64,000 nt of DNA from Pseudoxanthomonas composti (lineage in GTDB: Bacteria > Pseudomonadota > Gammaproteobacteria > Xanthomonadales > Xanthomonadaceae), in contig NZ_SAWZ01000001.1 in the NCBI RefSeq assembly GCF_004122095.1, positions 310,001 through 374,000 of the forward strand. The letters run 5' to 3'. The position numbers and the translations under genes are program-made. Below the pieces are notes generated by a model. The model saw nothing but the letters and a program-made list of their open reading frames with translations. It was not told where the DNA came from and ran no database searches. Each line of letters opens with the position of its first letter. The stretch's first letter is position 1. Shown one piece after another: positions 27,341-36,409 of this stretch.

Positions 27341-27346
27341 AGTATA
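27341..27346 (-). promoter_or_regulatory. -10 box of tRNA-Pro promoter
   Basis: TATACT on the minus strand lies 34 bases before the tRNA 5' end and matches the -10 consensus at five of six positions. The hexamer 17 bases upstream (TCGCTA), inside the end of the MerR gene, is a weak -35. Confidence 0.5.
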
Positions 27347-27362
27347 CCGGATCGGATCGATC

Positions 27363-27719
27363 CTAGCGACGTAGCAGATGCAGGATTTCTTCCAGCTCAG
27401 TTCGCACCTGTCGGATGATCTGGTTGCTGAGCGCGGACTCCTCCTTGGCGCCCTCACCTTCCAGGCGCAGGCGCGCGCCGCCGATGGTGTAGCCCTGCTC
27501 GTACAGCAAGCCGCGGATCTGCCGCACCATCAGCACATCGTGGCGCTGGTAGTAGCGACGGTTGCCGCGGCGCTTGACCGGCTCCAGGCTGGGAAACTCG
27601 GTCTCCCAGTAGCGCAGCACGTGCGGCTTGACATCGCACAGCTCGCTCACCTCACCGATGGTGAAGTAGCGCTTGGCCGGAATCGGCGGAAGTTCGCGGT
27701 TACTGCCCGGATCCAGCAT
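27363..27719 (-). CDS. MerR-family transcriptional regulator
   Basis: The product has 118 aa. An N-terminal winged helix-turn-helix of the MerR type is visible: [20 protein letters not shown], then [19 protein letters not shown], followed by a short helical stretch [15 protein letters not shown]. It lacks the long C-terminal effector domain and the cysteines of metal-sensing MerR proteins. The same small gene lies between ihfA and tRNA-Pro beside the Xanthomonas gum cluster. Its start lies 20 bases inside the end of ihfA, so it is co-transcribed with pheST-ihfA. Its targets are unknown; control of the gum cluster would be a guess. Confidence 0.9.
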   Translation of the reverse strand: MLDPGSNRELPPIPAKRYFTIGEVSELCDVKPHVLRYWETEFPSLEPVKRRGNRRYYQRHDVLMVRQIRGLLYEQGYTIGGARLRLEGEGAKEESALSNQIIRQVRTELEEILHLLRR

Positions 27720-27999
27720 AGCTTTCCACGCGCTCCTTCAGTTTCTGCCCCGGACGGAAGGTCACCACCGTACGTGCAGAGATCGGAATCTCCTCGCCGG
27801 TCTTCGGGTTGCGACCGGGGCGCTGGTTCTTGCGCCGCAGGTCGAAATTGCCGAAACCGGACAGCTTCACCTGACGCCCCTGCTCGAGCGCGTCGCGCAG
27901 GACATCGAAATAAGCGTCGACGAACTCCTTCGCCTCACGCTTGTTCAGCCCCACTTCGTCGAACAGCCTTTCGGCCATTTCCGCTTTGGTCAATGCCAC
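27700..27999 (-). CDS. ihfA: Integration host factor alpha subunit
   Basis: The product has 99 aa from a GTG start at 27999, giving the exact IHF-alpha N-terminus (M)[16 protein letters not shown]; an ATG at 28023 would add eight unrelated residues. The DNA-bending arm [18 protein letters not shown] is intact. IHF-alpha pairs with IHF-beta to bend DNA for recombination, replication and transcription. The gene follows pheT closely, as in E. coli and Xanthomonas, where it was first named gumA. The MerR gene overlaps its end. Confidence 0.97.
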   Translation of the reverse strand: MALTKAEMAERLFDEVGLNKREAKEFVDAYFDVLRDALEQGRQVKLSGFGNFDLRRKNQRPGRNPKTGEEIPISARTVVTFRPGQKLKERVESYAGSGQ

Positions 28000-28019
28000 G
28001 CCTTCTTTCCCCCTGAGCC

Positions 28020-30389
28020 TCAACCGCGGATCCGCGCCTGGAAGCGACGGTCCAGTTCGGCCACCACCTCCGCCACGGTCGTCTCCACGTCGCGGTCAGT
28101 GAGCGTGCGCGAGTTGTCCTGCAAAATCAAGCCCATAGCAAGACTCTTGTGTCCCGTTTCGACCCCCTTGCCGACGTAGCGGTCGAACAACAGCACCTCG
28201 CGCAGCTGTGGGCCCGCCACGTCCTGCACCGCCTTGGACAGGGCTGCCCACTCCACGTTCTCGGGGACCAGGAAGGCCAAGTCGCGACGTACCGAGGGGA
28301 AACGCGAAACTTCGGTCGCGCGGGACAGCGCACGTTTGGACAGCGGCGCCAGGTCCACCTCAAAGCCGATCGCCTCCACGTCCAGGTCCATCGCACGTTG
28401 CAGGCGCGGATGCAGCTGGCCGATCCAGCCGATGCGCACGCCATCGCGCAGTACCTGCGCCGAGCGGCCCGGGTGGCCGAAACCGTCCTGGATCGGAACG
28501 AGTTCCAGCCGGGCGCCCGCCACGGCCGCCAGGCTTTCCAGGTCGCCCTTGAGATCGTGGAAGTCCACTGCGCGGTCGGCCTCGCCCCATTGCTCGGCGC
28601 GCGCCGCCCCACAGGCGATGGCGGCCACGCGCAAGGTCTCCTGTGGTGCCTGCCCCTGGACCGCGCGGAACACGTTGCCGGTCTCGAACAGACGCACGCG
28701 GCCGGCCTGGCGCGCCAGATTGCGCTGCAGGGCATCGGCCAGGCCCGGCAACAGGGCCGGGCGCATCACCGCCAACTCGGCGCTGAGCGGATTGGCCAAG
28801 GGCACCAGGGCGTCGATCAGCCCCCAGCGCTCCAGCAGGCCGTGTTCGACGAAGGCGAAATTCACCGTCTCCAGATAGCCGCGCGCCACCAGCTGGCGGC
28901 GCAGGGTGGCCGCATCGGCCACGCTTTCCGAGGGCGCGATGATGCGCGCGGCGCCGGCCGGCAAGGTGGTCGGGATGGCCTCGTAGCCATGGATGCGCGC
29001 CAGCTCCTCGATCAGGTCTTCCTCGATGGCGATATCGAAGCGGCGGCTGGGCGCGGACACCTGCCACCCGTCGGCATCGGCCGCCACCTCCATGCCCAGG
29101 GCACGCAGGATGCGTTCGACCTCGGCATCGGCGATCTGGATGCCGAGCACGCGGGCGATGCGCGCCCGGCGCAAGCCGATGGCCTTGGCGGGGGCGCGCT
29201 GCGCCAGCGCCGCCTCGACCACCGGGCCGGCCTGGCCGCCGGCCAGTTCCAGCACCAGCCGCGTGGCCACCTCGATGGCCTGCCGCGGCAGGGCCGGATC
29301 CACACCGCGCTCGAAACGGTGCGAGGCATCGGTGTGCAGGCCCAGCTTGCGGCCGCGGCCGATGATGGCGGCCGGGATGAAGTGCGCGGCCTCGAGGAAC
29401 ACATTGGTGGTCACATCAGTCACCCGCGTGTCCTTGCCGCCCATCACCCCCGCCAGCGCAACGGGGCGATCGCCGTCGGTGACCAGCAGGAAGCTGTCAT
29501 CCAACGTCGCCTCCCGGCCGTCCAGCAGCACCAGCGACTCGCCCTTGCGCGAATGGCGCACGCCGACCGGACCGCTGAGGGTGTCGCGGTCGAAGGCGTG
29601 CATCGGCTGGCCGAGCTCCAGCATCACGTACTGGGTGATGTCCACCAGCAGCGAGACCGGGCGCACGCCGCTGCGGCGCAGGCGCTCGGCCATCCAGATC
29701 GGGGTCGGCGCCTGGGCGTTGATGCCTTCGATGATGCGGCCGCAGTAGGCCGGCGCATCGGCACCGGCGTCCAGCCGGATCTGCAGCACGCGCTCGTGGG
29801 TCGCGGCGACCGGAGTCGCGTCGAAGGCCACCACCTGGCTGTCGCAGGCCGCGGCTACGTCGTAGGCGATGCCGCGCACGCTGAAGCAGTCGGCGCGATT
29901 AGGCGTGAGCTTGATCTCGATGCTGGCATCGGGCAGGCCCAGGAAGTCGGCAATCGGCGTGCCAACGGGCGCATCGGCGGGAAGTTCCAGCAAGCCGGAC
30001 GCATCGGCGTCCACACCCAGCTCCTTGGCCGAGCACAACATGCCGTTGGATTCCACGCCACGCAGCTTGGCGGCCTTGATGACGATGCCAGCGACGTGGG
30101 CACCGACCAAGGCCAGTGGCGCCTTCAGGCCCGCGCGCGCATTGGGCGCGCCGCAGACGATCTGCAGCTGCACGCCCTGCCCCGCATCGACCTGGCAGAC
30201 CTGCAGGCGATCGGCTTCAGGGTGGCGCTCGCAGGCCACGATCTGCGCGACCACGACCTGCTCCAGCCCCTCGCCCAGCGCGGTGACCTCCTCCACTTCA
30301 AGGCCAATGGCGGTCAGCGTGGCCGCCAGTTCATCACGGCTGGCGGTGGTCGGCACGTGGCTGCGCAGCCAGTTCTCGGAGAATTTCAT
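28020..30389 (-). CDS. pheT: Phenylalanyl-tRNA synthetase beta subunit
   Basis: The product has 789 aa, the normal length. It is the large subunit of the cytoplasmic alpha2-beta2 enzyme that charges tRNA-Phe. The start [12 protein letters not shown] is typical. The tRNA-binding EMAP-like domain lies at about 39-148 (VGLE then [18 protein letters not shown]), the B3/B4 editing domain at about 210-370, the B5 domain at about 400-470, and the C-terminal anticodon-binding FDX-ACB domain at about 695-789 ([16 protein letters not shown]). It follows pheS by 62 bases, with a GC-rich hairpin in the gap. Confidence 0.98.
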   Translation of the reverse strand: MKFSENWLRSHVPTTASRDELAATLTAIGLEVEEVTALGEGLEQVVVAQIVACERHPEADRLQVCQVDAGQGVQLQIVCGAPNARAGLKAPLALVGAHVAGIVIKAAKLRGVESNGMLCSAKELGVDADASGLLELPADAPVGTPIADFLGLPDASIEIKLTPNRADCFSVRGIAYDVAAACDSQVVAFDATPVAATHERVLQIRLDAGADAPAYCGRIIEGINAQAPTPIWMAERLRRSGVRPVSLLVDITQYVMLELGQPMHAFDRDTLSGPVGVRHSRKGESLVLLDGREATLDDSFLLVTDGDRPVALAGVMGGKDTRVTDVTTNVFLEAAHFIPAAIIGRGRKLGLHTDASHRFERGVDPALPRQAIEVATRLVLELAGGQAGPVVEAALAQRAPAKAIGLRRARIARVLGIQIADAEVERILRALGMEVAADADGWQVSAPSRRFDIAIEEDLIEELARIHGYEAIPTTLPAGAARIIAPSESVADAATLRRQLVARGYLETVNFAFVEHGLLERWGLIDALVPLANPLSAELAVMRPALLPGLADALQRNLARQAGRVRLFETGNVFRAVQGQAPQETLRVAAIACGAARAEQWGEADRAVDFHDLKGDLESLAAVAGARLELVPIQDGFGHPGRSAQVLRDGVRIGWIGQLHPRLQRAMDLDVEAIGFEVDLAPLSKRALSRATEVSRFPSVRRDLAFLVPENVEWAALSKAVQDVAGPQLREVLLFDRYVGKGVETGHKSLAMGLILQDNSRTLTDRDVETTVAEVVAELDRRFQARIRG

Positions 30390-30406
30390 ATCGTCGTATT
30401 CCGTAG

Positions 30407-30426
30407 GGCGCCACGGGCGTGGCGCC
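30407..30426 (-). promoter_or_regulatory. Hairpin in pheS-pheT gap
   Basis: GGCGCCACG and CGTGGCGCC form a perfect 9-bp stem with a two-base loop, 17 bases before the pheT start. No T-run follows, so it is not a terminator. It may tune the pheS:pheT ratio or be a REP-like element. Confidence 0.4.
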
Positions 30427-30451
30427 GCAAATCAGGCAGAAGGACCGATGA

Positions 30452-31579
<1,128 letters not shown>

Positions 31580-31605
31580 TCACATCACGGTGGAGACCGC
31601 AGCCT

Positions 31606-31965
31606 TCAGGCTGCCAGCGCGCCCTTCGCCTTTTCGGCCAGGGCCGCAAAGCCCGCCGCATCGTGCACGGCGATGTCCGCCAGCACCTTGCGATCCAGGG
31701 TGATGCCGGCCTTCAGCAGGCCGTTCATGAAACGGCTGTAGCTCATGCCGTTGATGCGGGCAGCCGCGTTGATGCGGGTGATCCACAGCGAGCGGAAATT
31801 GCGCTTCTTCTGCTTGCGGCCGATGTAGGCGTACTGCTCGGCCTTGATGACCGCCTGCTTGGCTACGCGGAAAACCTTGCGGCGGGCGTTGTAGTAGCCC
31901 TTCGCACGGGAGATGACTTTCTTGTGACGGCGACGTGCGGTCACACCACGCTTGACTCGTGCCAT
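31606..31965 (-). CDS. rplT: 50S ribosomal protein L20
   Basis: The product has 119 aa and a standard start ([18 protein letters not shown]). It is an rRNA-binding protein needed early in 50S assembly, with the basic N-terminal extension and the [19 protein letters not shown] block of L20. It follows rpmI by 11 bases. In E. coli L20 represses its own operon by binding the mRNA leader; the 220-base leader of rpmI here could serve that role. Confidence 0.98.
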   Translation of the reverse strand: MARVKRGVTARRRHKKVISRAKGYYNARRKVFRVAKQAVIKAEQYAYIGRKQKKRNFRSLWITRINAAARINGMSYSRFMNGLLKAGITLDRKVLADIAVHDAAGFAALAEKAKGALAA

Positions 31966-31976
31966 GGTCTATATCC

Positions 31977-32174
31977 TCAGAGGTAGGGCAGCATGCGGTT
32001 CAGACGGCCGGAATCTTCGGCACGAATGATGTTGGTCGCGCGCAGACCGCGCTTACGCTTGGTCGCCTTCTTGGTGAGGATGTGGCTACGGTTGGCGTGG
32101 CCAGCCTTGAACTTGCCCGAGGCCGTCTTGCGGAAGCGCTTGGCGGCGGCTCGGTGGGTCTTGATCTTGGGCAT
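31977..32174 (-). CDS. rpmI: 50S ribosomal protein L35
   Basis: The product has 65 aa, starting [20 protein letters not shown], the canonical L35 N-terminus. It is very basic, with [11 protein letters not shown] in the middle. It is the first gene after a terminator-like hairpin downstream of infC, and the 220-base gap probably holds regulatory structure or a promoter. It is co-transcribed with rplT. Confidence 0.98.
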   Translation of the reverse strand: MPKIKTHRAAAKRFRKTASGKFKAGHANRSHILTKKATKRKRGLRATNIIRAEDSGRLNRMLPYL

Positions 32175-32396
32175 TGCGATGTCCTTAGATTCTTCGATAA
32201 CTGACCGGGCGGCGGCATCTGCCGCGCTTTCCATCCTGCCCATGTCGGCTTGTAAGTCTTTGATCCGCAAGGATCAAGACGGGTTCCATCAGGCCCGAAG
32301 GCCGCCCCGGCACGAAACCGGGCCGCGCATTATGCCTGACTGGCCTTTCCCTTGCAAATCAGCGGCTTTGCCTGCCGCAGGGATCGCCAGGCCAAG

Positions 32397-32421
32397 AAAA
32401 AAGCGCGCCGTCAGGCGCGCT
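32397..32421 (-). terminator. Terminator between infC and rpmI
   Basis: On the minus strand AGCGCGCC and GGCGCGCT form an 8-bp stem around TGAC, followed by six T. It starts 22 bases after the infC stop. It may end part of the thrS-infC transcripts and set the level of L35/L20 relative to IF3. Confidence 0.85.
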
Positions 32422-32443
32422 CTTTCAGGGAACCGCGGGCGGA

Positions 32444-32968
32444 TCAGCGCTTCTTCGGCGCGATCATCATCACCATCTGCCGGCCTTCCAGGCGCGGACG
32501 CGACTCGATGATGATGTCATCGCCCAGGTCGGCCTCAATGCGGGCGGCCATTTCGCGACCCAGCTCCTGGTGGCTCATCTCACGGCCACGGAAGCGGATG
32601 TTGACCTTGACCTTGTCGCCCTCTTCCAGGAATCGGCGCATGTTGCGCAGCTTGATCTGGTAGTCGCCCTCGTCGGTGACCGGACGGAACTTGAGCTCCT
32701 TGATCTCGACCTGCTTGGTCTTCTTCTTGGCCTCGTTGGCCTTCTTCTGCGCTTCGAACTTGAACTTGCCGAAGTCCATGATCTTGCAGACAGGCGGGTC
32801 CGCCTGCGGCTGGATCTCGACCAGATCCAGGCCTTCGTCCTCGGCCTTGGCCAGGGCTTCGTCGCGCGACAGAACGCCGATCATCTCGCCATCGCTGCCG
32901 ATCACGCGGACGCGCGGCACGCGGATTTCATGATTCCTGCGGTTCTGCTTGTTGTCGGGGGTGCTGAT
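32444..32968 (-). CDS. infC: Translation initiation factor IF-3 (AUC start)
   Basis: The product has 174 aa when started at ATC (32966-32968), eight bases after GGAG. That start gives the conserved N-terminus [20 protein letters not shown]. The first usual start codon, GTG at 32920, would delete 16 residues of a conserved domain. Rare AUU/AUC/AUA starts are a known feature of infC: IF-3 rejects non-canonical starts and so represses its own synthesis. The N domain (to about 80), the lysine-rich linker ([15 protein letters not shown]) and the C domain are intact. It begins 52 bases after the thrS stop. Confidence 0.95.
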   Translation of the reverse strand: MSTPDNKQNRRNHEIRVPRVRVIGSDGEMIGVLSRDEALAKAEDEGLDLVEIQPQADPPVCKIMDFGKFKFEAQKKANEAKKKTKQVEIKELKFRPVTDEGDYQIKLRNMRRFLEEGDKVKVNIRFRGREMSHQELGREMAARIEADLGDDIIIESRPRLEGRQMVMMIAPKKR

Positions 32969-33019
32969 ATTGCAGTCTCCGTTGTGGTGTTGGCCGGCGC
33001 GTCGAACGCGCCGGTGCCG

Positions 33020-34924
33020 TCAAGCTGCCTGCTCGGCGCGTAGTCGCTCCGTGAAGGCTTCGATGGACATTGTGCCCAAATCCTCACCGGAACGCGTACG
33101 CACCGCAACGGCGCCATTTTCCTTCTCGCGGTCGCCGACCACCAGCAGATATGGCACCCGCTGCAGCGTGTGCTCGCGGATCTTAAAGCCGATCTTCTCG
33201 TTACGCAAATCCGACACAACCCGGAAGCCTTGATTTGCAAGGCTTTTCTTCACGGACTCCACATAGTCGGCCTGGGCGTCGGTGATGTTGGCGACCACGA
33301 CCTGCACCGGGGCCAGCCATGCGGGGAAGGAACCGGCGTGGTGCTCGATGAGGATGCCCAGAAAGCGCTCCATCGAACCGACGATGGCCCGGTGCAGCAT
33401 GACCGGGTGCTTCTTCTGGCTGTACTCGTCCACGTACTCGGCGCCCAGGCGGCCGGGCATCATGAAATCCACCTGCATGGTGCCCAGCTGCCAGGTGCGG
33501 CCGATGGCGTCCTTGAGGTGGTACTCGATCTTGGGACCATAGAAGGCGCCCTCACCCGGCAATTCCTGCCATTCCACGCCCGCCGCGCGCAGGGCCGAAC
33601 GCAGGGCATCTTCGGCCTTGTCCCAGGTGGCATCGTCGCCAAGGCGCGATTCCGGGCGCAGGGCGATCTTGATCTGGATCTCTTCGAAGCCGAAATCCGA
33701 ATAGACCTTCAGCGCCTGCTGGTGGAAGGCCCGCACCTCGTCCTCGATCTGGCTTTCGGTGCAGAAGATATGGCCATCGTCCTGGGTGAAGCCGCGCACA
33801 CGCAGGATGCCGTGCAGCGCGCCGGAAGGCTCGTTGCGATGGCAGGCACCGAACTCGCCATAGCGGATCGGCAGGTCGCGGTAGCTGTGCAGGCCCTGGT
33901 TGAACACCTGGACGTGGCCGGGGCAGTTCATCGGCTTGACCGCATAGGTGCGCTTTTCCGACTCGGTGAAGAACATGTTCTCCTGGTAGTTGTCCCAGTG
34001 ACCGGACTTCTTCCACAGCGACACGTCCAGGATCTGCGGGCAGCGCACCTCGCCGTAGCCGCTCTCGCGGTAGACCCGGCGCATGTACTGCTCGACCACC
34101 TGCCAGATCGCCCAGCCCTTGGGGTGCCAGAAGATCAGGCCAGGGCCTTCTTCCTGCAGGTGGAACAGGTCCTGCTGCTTGCCGATGCGGCGATGGTCGC
34201 GCTTTTCGGCCTCCTCGATGCGCTGGATGTAGGCCTCCAGCTGCTTCTTGTCGGCCCAGGCGGTGCCGTAGATGCGCTGCAGCTGCTCGTTCTTGGCATC
34301 GCCGCGCCAGTAGGCGCCGGAGATGCGGGTCAGCTTGAAGGCCTTGAGGAAGCGCGTGTTCGGCACGTGCGGGCCGCGGCACATGTCCACGTATTCCTGG
34401 TGGTAGTACAGGCCCATGGCCTGCACGTCCTGCGGCATGTCCTCGATCAGACGCAGCTTGTAGTCCTCGCCACGCGCCTTGAAGGTCTCGATGACTTCCG
34501 CGCGCGGGGTGAGCTTCTTGATGACGTCGTAGTCCTGCGCGATCAGCTCGACCATGCGCGCCTCGATGGCCGCCATGTCCTCAGGCGTGAACGGGCGCTC
34601 GGAGTAGATGTCGTAGTAGAAGCCCTCGGCGATCACCGGGCCGATGACCATCTTCACGTCCGGGTACAGCTGCTTGACCGCGTGGCCGACAAGATGGGCG
34701 CAGGAGTGGCGGATGATCTCCACGCCCTCCTCGTCCTTGGGCGTGATGATGCGCAGGGAGGCGTCGTGGTCGATGACGTCGCTGGCATCGACCAGCACGC
34801 CGTCCACGGCGCCGGCCACGGTGGCCTTGGCCAGGCCCGCGCCGATGGACTGGGCGACCTGCATGACGGAAACGGGGGCTTCGAATTCGCGGCGGCTGCC
34901 GTCGGGGAGCGTGATGGTGATCAT
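33020..34924 (-). CDS. thrS: Threonyl-tRNA synthetase
   Basis: The product has 634 aa from the ATG of [20 protein letters not shown]. The order is an N-terminal TGS domain (1-60), the editing domain with [12 protein letters not shown] (His pair about 73/77) and the class II core. The core has zinc-ligand Cys in [12 protein letters not shown], motif 2 in [16 protein letters not shown] and motif 3 in [20 protein letters not shown]. The anticodon-binding domain ends the protein. It is the first gene of the thrS-infC-rpmI-rplT-pheST-ihfA string. The leader holds a hairpin and a direct repeat (34997-35188) that could take part in control. Confidence 0.98.
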   Translation of the reverse strand: MITITLPDGSRREFEAPVSVMQVAQSIGAGLAKATVAGAVDGVLVDASDVIDHDASLRIITPKDEEGVEIIRHSCAHLVGHAVKQLYPDVKMVIGPVIAEGFYYDIYSERPFTPEDMAAIEARMVELIAQDYDVIKKLTPRAEVIETFKARGEDYKLRLIEDMPQDVQAMGLYYHQEYVDMCRGPHVPNTRFLKAFKLTRISGAYWRGDAKNEQLQRIYGTAWADKKQLEAYIQRIEEAEKRDHRRIGKQQDLFHLQEEGPGLIFWHPKGWAIWQVVEQYMRRVYRESGYGEVRCPQILDVSLWKKSGHWDNYQENMFFTESEKRTYAVKPMNCPGHVQVFNQGLHSYRDLPIRYGEFGACHRNEPSGALHGILRVRGFTQDDGHIFCTESQIEDEVRAFHQQALKVYSDFGFEEIQIKIALRPESRLGDDATWDKAEDALRSALRAAGVEWQELPGEGAFYGPKIEYHLKDAIGRTWQLGTMQVDFMMPGRLGAEYVDEYSQKKHPVMLHRAIVGSMERFLGILIEHHAGSFPAWLAPVQVVVANITDAQADYVESVKKSLANQGFRVVSDLRNEKIGFKIREHTLQRVPYLLVVGDREKENGAVAVRTRSGEDLGTMSIEAFTERLRAEQAA

Positions 34925-34996
34925 GGGCTTGGTTCGATTCGGCCGGCCAGCGTGGCTGCGGCGGGGCGGTGCGGATGGGGGGATATCAAAAGCACG

Positions 34997-35017
34997 AAGG
35001 CGCCCCATGGGCGCCTT
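34997..35017 (-). promoter_or_regulatory. 9-bp stem hairpin in thrS leader
   Basis: AAGGCGCCC and GGGCGCCTT pair around a 3-base loop, 73 bases before the thrS ATG. On the minus strand it is followed by CGTGCTTTTG, a poor U-tract. It could be a leader regulatory hairpin or the terminator of prpF. Confidence 0.45.
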
Positions 35018-35147
35018 GCGGTCAGGTGGCCATGCGGGGCAGTCAGCAGTGGGCGATGGTAGTGCTCATGTCGCACGCTCGGCCGGCGCGTTGGCACGGG
35101 CCACCTGGAACGGGTTGGGAAGCGGCATGGTAAACCACATCGGGCCG

Positions 35148-35188
35148 ATGGGGACGCCGCCGGGGTGCTCTTGAATGGGGACGCCGCC
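35148..35188. repeat. 14-bp direct repeat between prpF and thrS
   Basis: ATGGGGACGCCGCC occurs at 35148-35161 and again at 35175-35188, exact copies 27 bases apart. They lie 32 bases past the prpF stop and upstream of thrS. The function is unknown; a short duplication or a protein-binding pair are both possible. Confidence 0.6.
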
Positions 35189-35220
35189 AGCCCACCTCAA
35201 GCCCGCGCGGCGCCGTGACT

Positions 35221-36408
35221 TCAGAAGCTGTCGGCCGGGACCCGCACCCAGCCTTCCATCAGCACGCGCGCGCTGCGGCTCATGACCGCCTTGGTCACCA
35301 CCCATTGACCATCGACCTGCCGGGCCTGCGCGCCGACCCGCAACGTGCCGGACGGATGGCCGAAGCGCACCGTCTCGCGGGTGCCGCCGCCGGCGGCCAG
35401 GTTGACCAGCGTGCCGGGAATTGCCGCGGCCGTGCCGATGGCCACGGCCGCCGTGCCCATCATCGCGTGGTGCAGCTTGCCCATGGACAGCGCGCGCACG
35501 CGCAGATCGATGTCGCCCGCCTCCACCCGCTTGCCGCTGGAAGCCACATAGCCTTCAGGCGGCGCGACGAAGGCGATCTTGGGCGTGTGCTGGCGCCGGG
35601 CCGCCTCGCTCACGTCCCCGATCAGGCCCATGCGCACTGCGGCGTGCGCGCGGATGGTTTCGAACCGCGCCAACGCCTGCGGATCCTCGTTGATCGCGCC
35701 CTGCAGCTCGCTGCCGGTGTAGCCCAGGTCGGCGGCATCGAAGAACACCGTGGGGATGCCGGCATTGATCATCGTGGCGCGGAAGCTGCCAAGGCCGGGG
35801 ACCTCCAGCGTGTCCACCACCTTGCCGGTCGGAAACATCGCCGCGCCGCCGTCGCCTTCATCGGCCGGGTCCAGGAACTCCAGCGGCACTTCCGCTGCCG
35901 GAAAGGTCACCCCATCCAGCTCGAACGCGCCGGTTTCCTGCACCATGCCCTCGGCGATCGGCACGTGCGCGACGATGGTCTTGCCGATATTGGCCTGCCA
36001 GATGCGCACCACGCAGATCCCGTCGCGTGGCACGTCTGCCGGATCGATCAGACCCGAGGCGATGGCGAAGGGCCCCACCGCCGCCGACAGGTTGCCGCAG
36101 TTGCCCGACCAGTCGACGAAGGCGCTGTCGATCGCTACCTGGCCGAACAGGTAGTCCACGTCGTGGTCGGCACGCGTGCTCCTGGACAGGATCACCGCCT
36201 TGCTGGTGCTGGAGGTCGCCCCGCCCATGCCGTCGATCTGCTTGCCGTACGGGTCGGGGCTGCCGATCACCCGCAGCAGCAGCGCATCGCGCGCCGGGCC
36301 GGGCGCCTGCGCGCGCTCGGGCAGATCCTGCAGGCGAAAGAACACGCCCTTGGAGGTGCCACCGCGCATGTAAGTGGCAGGGATCCTGATCTGGGGGACG
36401 AAGGACAT
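35221..36408 (-). CDS. prpF: 2-methylaconitate cis-trans isomerase PrpF
   Basis: The product has 395 aa. PrpF isomerises 2-methylaconitate made by AcnD in the 2-methylcitrate cycle of propionyl-CoA breakdown. The family blocks are IPATYMRGGTSKGVFF at the start, GSPDPYGKQIDGMGGATSSTSK, FVDWSGNCGNLSAAVGPFAI with the expected Cys, and SMGKLHHAMMGTAAVAIGTA. The ATG at 36408 lies one base after the acnD stop, so the two are one operon. prpB and prpC, usually in the same operon, are absent from this window. Confidence 0.95.
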   Translation of the reverse strand: MSFVPQIRIPATYMRGGTSKGVFFRLQDLPERAQAPGPARDALLLRVIGSPDPYGKQIDGMGGATSSTSKAVILSRSTRADHDVDYLFGQVAIDSAFVDWSGNCGNLSAAVGPFAIASGLIDPADVPRDGICVVRIWQANIGKTIVAHVPIAEGMVQETGAFELDGVTFPAAEVPLEFLDPADEGDGGAAMFPTGKVVDTLEVPGLGSFRATMINAGIPTVFFDAADLGYTGSELQGAINEDPQALARFETIRAHAAVRMGLIGDVSEAARRQHTPKIAFVAPPEGYVASSGKRVEAGDIDLRVRALSMGKLHHAMMGTAAVAIGTAAAIPGTLVNLAAGGGTRETVRFGHPSGTLRVGAQARQVDGQWVVTKAVMSRSARVLMEGWVRVPADSF

Positions 36409-36409
36409 C

